Of a DNA stretch of 6,391 nt, positions 5,820 through 6,391 are shown in pieces. The stretch is from an uncultured Lutibacter sp. GTDB lineage: Bacteria > Bacteroidota > Bacteroidia > Flavobacteriales > Flavobacteriaceae. The stretch covers positions 1 to 6,391 of the forward strand of contig CAJXUO010000083.1 in the NCBI GenBank assembly GCA_913061425.1. The letters run 5' to 3'. The notes below the pieces were generated by a model. That model saw only the letters and a program-made list of their open reading frames with translations, was not told where the DNA came from and ran no database searches. Position 1 is the first letter of the stretch; every line of letters begins with the position of its first letter. Position numbers and translations under genes: made by a program.

Positions 5820-6391
5820 CACATCAACCTTTTTACAAACTCCTGACATTCGAATCCTGGATGCTCATTCTTCATAAAGTTTTCACCTATCAAGAAACCT
5901 TGAAATCCATATTGTCTCAATCCTATAATTGTTCTTGGGTCGCTTATCCCACTTTCAGAAACTTTAATACAATTGTCTGGAATTTGAGAAGCCAATTCAA
6001 TAGAGTGTTCTAAATCCACTTCAAAAGTCTTTAGGTTTCTATTATTGATTCCTATAATTTTATTATCAAGTTCTATTTTATCTAAATCTTCTTGATTGTG
6101 TACTTCATACAATACTTCCAATCCTAAATCCTCTGCTAAATTTCCAAACTGCTTTATCTCTTTTGATGTTAAACAAGCAGCAATTAATAAAATAGCGTCT
6201 GCTCCAATTGCTCTTGCCTCAACTATTTGATATCCATCAACAATAAAGTCTTTGCGTAATATTGGTTTTGTCGTATTAATTTCTCTTGCCCTTACTACAT
6301 CTAAAACAGTACCTCCAAAAAATTCTTTATCAGTCAGTATTGATTGTGCGGCAACATTAGCTTTTAAGTACCCTTCTGTTACATCTTGAAT
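5819..6391 (-). CDS. trpC: Indole-3-glycerol phosphate synthase (5' partial)
   Basis: The frame is open from the window edge to the TGA at 5821-5819, giving the last 190 of about 260 residues of TrpC, a TIM-barrel enzyme that closes the indole ring by decarboxylating CdRP. Visible family segments in order are [11 protein letters not shown] (18-28), [12 protein letters not shown] with the catalytic Lys of the KDF motif, [34 protein letters not shown] with the conserved Asn pair, and SESGI followed by the phosphate-binding G-F-L-I-G-E stretch. The N-terminal helix and the first catalytic Glu/Lys positions lie beyond the window. The TGA overlaps the trpFB ATG by one base, so translation is probably coupled. 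The upstream trp genes and the operon promoter or leader are also out of view. Confidence 0.95.
   Translation of the reverse strand: MQDVTEGYLKANVAAQSILTDKEFFGGTVLDVVRAREINTTKPILRKDFIVDGYQIVEARAIGADAILLIAACLTSKEIKQFGNLAEDLGLEVLYEVHNQEDLDKIELDNKIIGINNRNLKTFEVDLEHSIELASQIPDNCIKVSESGISDPRTIIGLRQYGFQGFLIGENFMKNEHPGFECQEFVKRLM

Noticed and set aside
5819..6121. Short gene starting at 6121 on the minus strand
   Set aside because: The 'start' is a TTG inside trpC; the frame stays open with TrpC sequence up to the window edge, so the true gene is the longer partial trpC.
1..6391. Mobile elements, CRISPR arrays, tRNA/rRNA genes, defence or toxin systems
   Set aside because: No inverted terminal repeats, spaced direct repeats, RNA gene signatures or transposase/recombinase sequences were seen; base composition looks uniform by eye.

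Overview
The window reads as ordinary chromosomal DNA from a marine-type member of the Flavobacteriaceae (Bacteroidota). The support is very AT-rich composition, TAA-dominated stops, almost no Shine-Dalgarno sites, A-rich leaders before starts, and recognisable Flavobacteriia protein families (a DUF6122-like membrane protein, a DUF3050-like protein and a small FKBP lipoprotein). No mobile element, CRISPR array, tRNA or rRNA is visible. Genus is not resolved.

Left part, plus strand (1-1274): the 3' end of an M28-family zinc peptidase, then a small cupin protein and a uracil-DNA-glycosylase-superfamily protein. They are separated by only 8 and 3 bases and look co-transcribed. The glycosylase starts with TTG and lies in the same frame as the cupin, behind a single TAG. 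Middle part (1275-2419): a double-CDGSH iron-sulfur protein on the minus strand has its stop codon directly abutting the glycosylase stop. It is divergent from a small four-helix-like membrane protein (DUF6122-type). After that comes an FKBP-type peptidyl-prolyl isomerase lipoprotein on the plus strand.

Right part, minus strand (2472-6391): the distal half of a tryptophan biosynthesis operon, in transcription order trpC (5' end beyond the window), a fused trpF-trpB gene, a DUF3050-like gene, and trpA. TrpC makes indole-3-glycerol phosphate from the product of TrpF, and TrpA/TrpB convert it to tryptophan. trpC/trpFB and trpFB/DUF3050 each overlap by one base (TGATG and TAATG), and DUF3050 to trpA is 10 bases, so the non-trp gene is firmly built into the operon. 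A strong hairpin at 2439-2473 ends both this operon and the convergent FKBP gene.

The points most worth a second look are the linker-less TrpF-TrpB fusion, whose junction still carries an out-of-frame TAATG, and the putative metal-binding, heme-oxygenase-fold protein between trpB and trpA. I see no clearly new biological system beyond these.
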